From assembly GCA_947846985.1 (NCBI GenBank), contig CANTUZ010000003.1, positions 54,446,096-54,510,095 of the forward strand: 64,000 nt of DNA, written 5' to 3'. The translations under genes were made by a program, and so were the position numbers. Below, one piece after another: positions 61,254 to 64,000 of this stretch. The notes below the pieces were generated by a model, which made no database searches, had not been told where the DNA came from, and saw only the letters and a program-made list of their open reading frames with translations. Position 1 is the stretch's first letter. Each line of letters starts with the position of its first letter. This DNA comes from Fratercula arctica. Lineage: Eukaryota; Chordata; Aves; Charadriiformes; Alcidae.

Positions 61254-64000
61254 ATGCCTTTTTCTAACTTAGCAGCTACATCTGCATTGGTGTCACAATA
61301 ACTTTTCCATGTAGATTAGGCAAGGATTTCCCAGCCAGGAGAGGAAAGCACAAAGAGGTATTCTGCCTATTCAAGAGAAGTGGCCATGTTTCTGTTGTAC
61401 TAGGCAGCTGCATCCGTGTCATAGTTAAAAACAATCTGATTTTTAAGGGCTGTCACAATTTTTCTGAAGTTATCAAATATCCACATGGTAAAATAAGAGC
61501 AAAGAACAAGTTGTATCTGGCTCCCAACTTCCATTTCCCAAATGAACCAATGGAAGTATTTAAATAAACAACGGGGCCACGAACCAAGCAAGGCTTGCCA
61601 AACTGTGCTTTTTGGCCAGCATGGGATTCCTAGAAGCTGTTCAGTTTCAAGTGAGAGCCTATTTTGGTTTCTCAGTGTTGGATGCTTTGTGGCAGGAGAT
61701 CTGAGCAAGTGCTTCCTAAACAGCTGCTCATACAAGAACTACTGTGTATGGACAGACCAGAGTCGGCACTGCAACTGTGTGACCCCTGACTAGTGTTTCA
61801 GTCACCCATTCAAGCAACAGATAAATGCCAAACTAAAAATAGTAAGTCCAGGGCCCAGGATAAGAATCTTCAGTCACCTACATAATAGGCTCTTTTGAAA
61901 ACTTGTTAAAACACAGGATACCAAGAAATAAGTTTTCTAAAAAAAAAAACCAAACAAAAACAACCTCCTAAGTTAAGTAGTGTGTGTATGTGTGGTTTTT
62001 TTTTACTTTTACAAAAGCCTATTTAACATCTAATTAGAGGAAAAAATACTGTTGATTCTTTGCAAATTACTTAACTCACATATAATTATATATAAAAAAA
62101 AAAAAAGGAAAGACGAGGGGGGAAAAATTCTTGAACAGAAATGGGGAGAAGAAAATTAAAAGGATCTGTTATTTATCTTTATTGGCCAAGCGCCTGCACA
62201 AGCCTCCAGTGCTGTTTATGGAGTTGCAGGCTCCATCCACATGTACAGAGTGACCTCCCTGCTGCTGATGGGAGAATGCAGCCAGTGAAATGTGGCAACC
62301 AGCCCATGCTGGCTCTAAGGGCATCTAAATAAAAAGGCATGGCCTTCTGAAAAAGCACAGAATGTCTTCCTTCCAGCCAAGGGAACTTGATGGGTGTGTT
62401 GGTGACCAACAGTAGGCAGCGTGTCTGCTAGGCGAGCCCAGCCTCAACTGAGTTGGCAGAGTTTGAAGTGCAGTAAAACTCCAGTTTAACTCTCCTAATT
62501 TATTATTCTTTCAGTAACAGCTTTGTGGCCCTGCTAGCAAGCACAACAGAGTACTGTGGAAAGAGAGGACCAATGTTTCTTCTTCTGCGGAGCCAGTTTT
62601 AGAGCATTTGATTGAGGTCACCATGGCATTCTCTCATATGGTCTATATAAACACAGAGGTGTCTCTGACAGTAGTGGTCACACTGATGCAGAAGCATATA
62701 ATGTCTGGTTAGCCTTTACTGATTAAAGAGAGCCCCTGACCTCCATTTGAAAATTCCATTGCCATCACTCTTGGGTGTAGGTGGGCCAAGAATCTACATT
62801 GAAAATGGCCATGGAAATTTTGATGCTTTGTCTGTTACAAGCTAGTACTGCTATAAAGTGCTAGCTCCAAGTAAATATGTCAACTGGTTTTTAACTACTT
62901 GCTCTTTTGTTGTATGCTAAGTGTTTTATTCCAAGCCTCATGTTGGAATAAGTGTGTGGCGAAAAGGTAGTTTAGGTGCGATATGCATCAGAACACAGTA
63001 GCAGGAGAGCAGTCCATGTTTTCTATTGCTCCAATTCCCAAAAACTTTTAGCTGCATATTGAGCTGTTCTCTGAAATTGGTCCTGCCTCCCTTTCCCTGA
63101 GTAACTTGACTTCAGTGAATGGTTTGGCAGTACTTGTACCTGTCTCGCTGTGCTTTAACTTAACTTTCCCTTTCTCCTCTTCCAGCTGACTTTTCATACA
63201 GTTGGCTGTCTTACCTTTCCCCTACCCCTTACACAGGGTAAAATATTATATGTGCTAACCATGTTCTGATGTAGGAACTAAGCAGCTGACTTAAATTTAG
63301 CATTTGGGCAGCATGTCGTTGTAAGGAGTCTGTCCAGAGGAAATCATGGTATGTTGTCATCGTCTTTCTGCCCTTTAGCCTTCTGATTGAAGGAAAGGCA
63401 AAACTGCAGTGGTGTCTGCAAAGACAGCAGCTGCCTCTGTGTTGAGTGTCAGTGCAGGCATGCTTGCGTTTTGGGGAGGGCGAAGATATTCAGGGAAGCT
63501 AAGTGGGGACCCTTGCTCTGGATGTGGATGTCCTTTCCCTATCCTCTTTCACAAAGGCTTGCCCATAAAGGGAGCTTTCATAAGAATTGCATTGAAGGAT
63601 GATATTCTTATCTCTGCCTGTAACCCTGATCCCCCCATGCTGACAGAGGCACCCCAACTGAAGTAAGGGCACAATAGAGTTGCTTCTTTTTGAATCACCA
63701 AAGTGCCAGGATTGTGCTGTTGCTGTTTTGGTGTACTTGTGCGCTATTTTATAATAAAAACTTGGGCTGCGTTTTACTGCTTTAAGAGGGGTTGACTCTT
63801 TGAATGGAACTTGTAATTGAAATAGCATCTGTCCATTTCATCTGCTCTGGAGTCGCTTGAGAGCCAAGAGGAGAGGCCAATCTGTGGCAGTGCCAGCTTG
63901 AAATAAACAATGGTTTACAGTGACTGAGGAAGAGAAAGAGCCAGCTTGGGTAATGAGATGGAAGAACTTGGCTTGAGTGGGTGCTCCTCCCCTGCTTATT

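Larger units (their letters stand above)
30303..64000 (+). other. PPP1R14C: Intron 1 of PPP1R14C (5' part, runs off the window)
   Basis: No downstream exon was found when I looked by eye for the acidic segment that follows exon 1 in this family (EEEMPEVEIDIDDLL-like). The intron is therefore probably longer than 33 kb, in keeping with the large first intron of mammalian PPP1R14C. Its first 600 bases belong to the CpG island and contain long G-runs (for example near 30636-30646 and 30699-30705) and a GAG repeat near 30867-30890. The remaining gaps between repeats (33489-35150, 36127-46071, 46714-51543, 53566-60761, 61254-64000) are unique AT-rich DNA. I see no gene there, only simple A or T runs such as 59411-59428 and 62095-62106. 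Confidence 0.8.

Noticed and set aside
1..64000. CRISPR arrays, operons, bacterial insertion sequences or phage genes
   Set aside because: No regularly spaced repeats and no compact coding were seen. The sequence is vertebrate in character throughout.

Overview
This window looks like bird nuclear DNA. It carries several CR1 LINE fragments, including 3' ends with the typical 8-bp tail repeat. It also carries two copies of an endogenous-retrovirus LTR family that I recognise as common in neoavian genomes, and one dense CpG island holding a vertebrate first exon. Nothing suggests bacterial, plasmid or viral-genome sequence: there are no operons, no ribosome binding sites and no long intact ORFs outside the CpG island.

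The one gene I can identify with confidence is PPP1R14C (KEPI, a PKC-potentiated inhibitor of protein phosphatase 1). Its first coding exon is 30003-30302 on the + strand. The exon gives 100 residues: the N-terminal segment, Ala/Gly/Gln-rich tracts, the phospho-threonine inhibitory motif and the first helix of the inhibitor domain. It ends at a GT donor at 30303. The remaining exons were not found and probably lie beyond position 64000.

Layout: 1-29690 is intergenic 5' flank with no recognisable gene. It holds old CR1 relics (about 150-1080, 2795-2916, 7270-7790, 22100-22740), a younger CR1 3' end (24138-24338) and a few stretches that look like possible non-coding regulatory sequence. About 29690-30900 is the CpG-island promoter, with a (GTGCC)8 repeat, a short upstream ORF and exon 1. 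From 30303 to 64000 is the 5' part of a very long intron 1. It contains two LTRs (about 32938-33488 and 60762-61253), three CR1 3' ends (35465-35735, 51544-52178, 53021-53565), simple repeats and a GC-rich patch near 46.1-46.7 kb. Every clearly oriented transposon in the intron lies antisense to the gene.

I did not find a convincing new biological system. The observations most worth checking are the repeat-rich 5' end of PPP1R14C, the GC-rich intronic patch, and a few candidate conserved non-coding blocks upstream.
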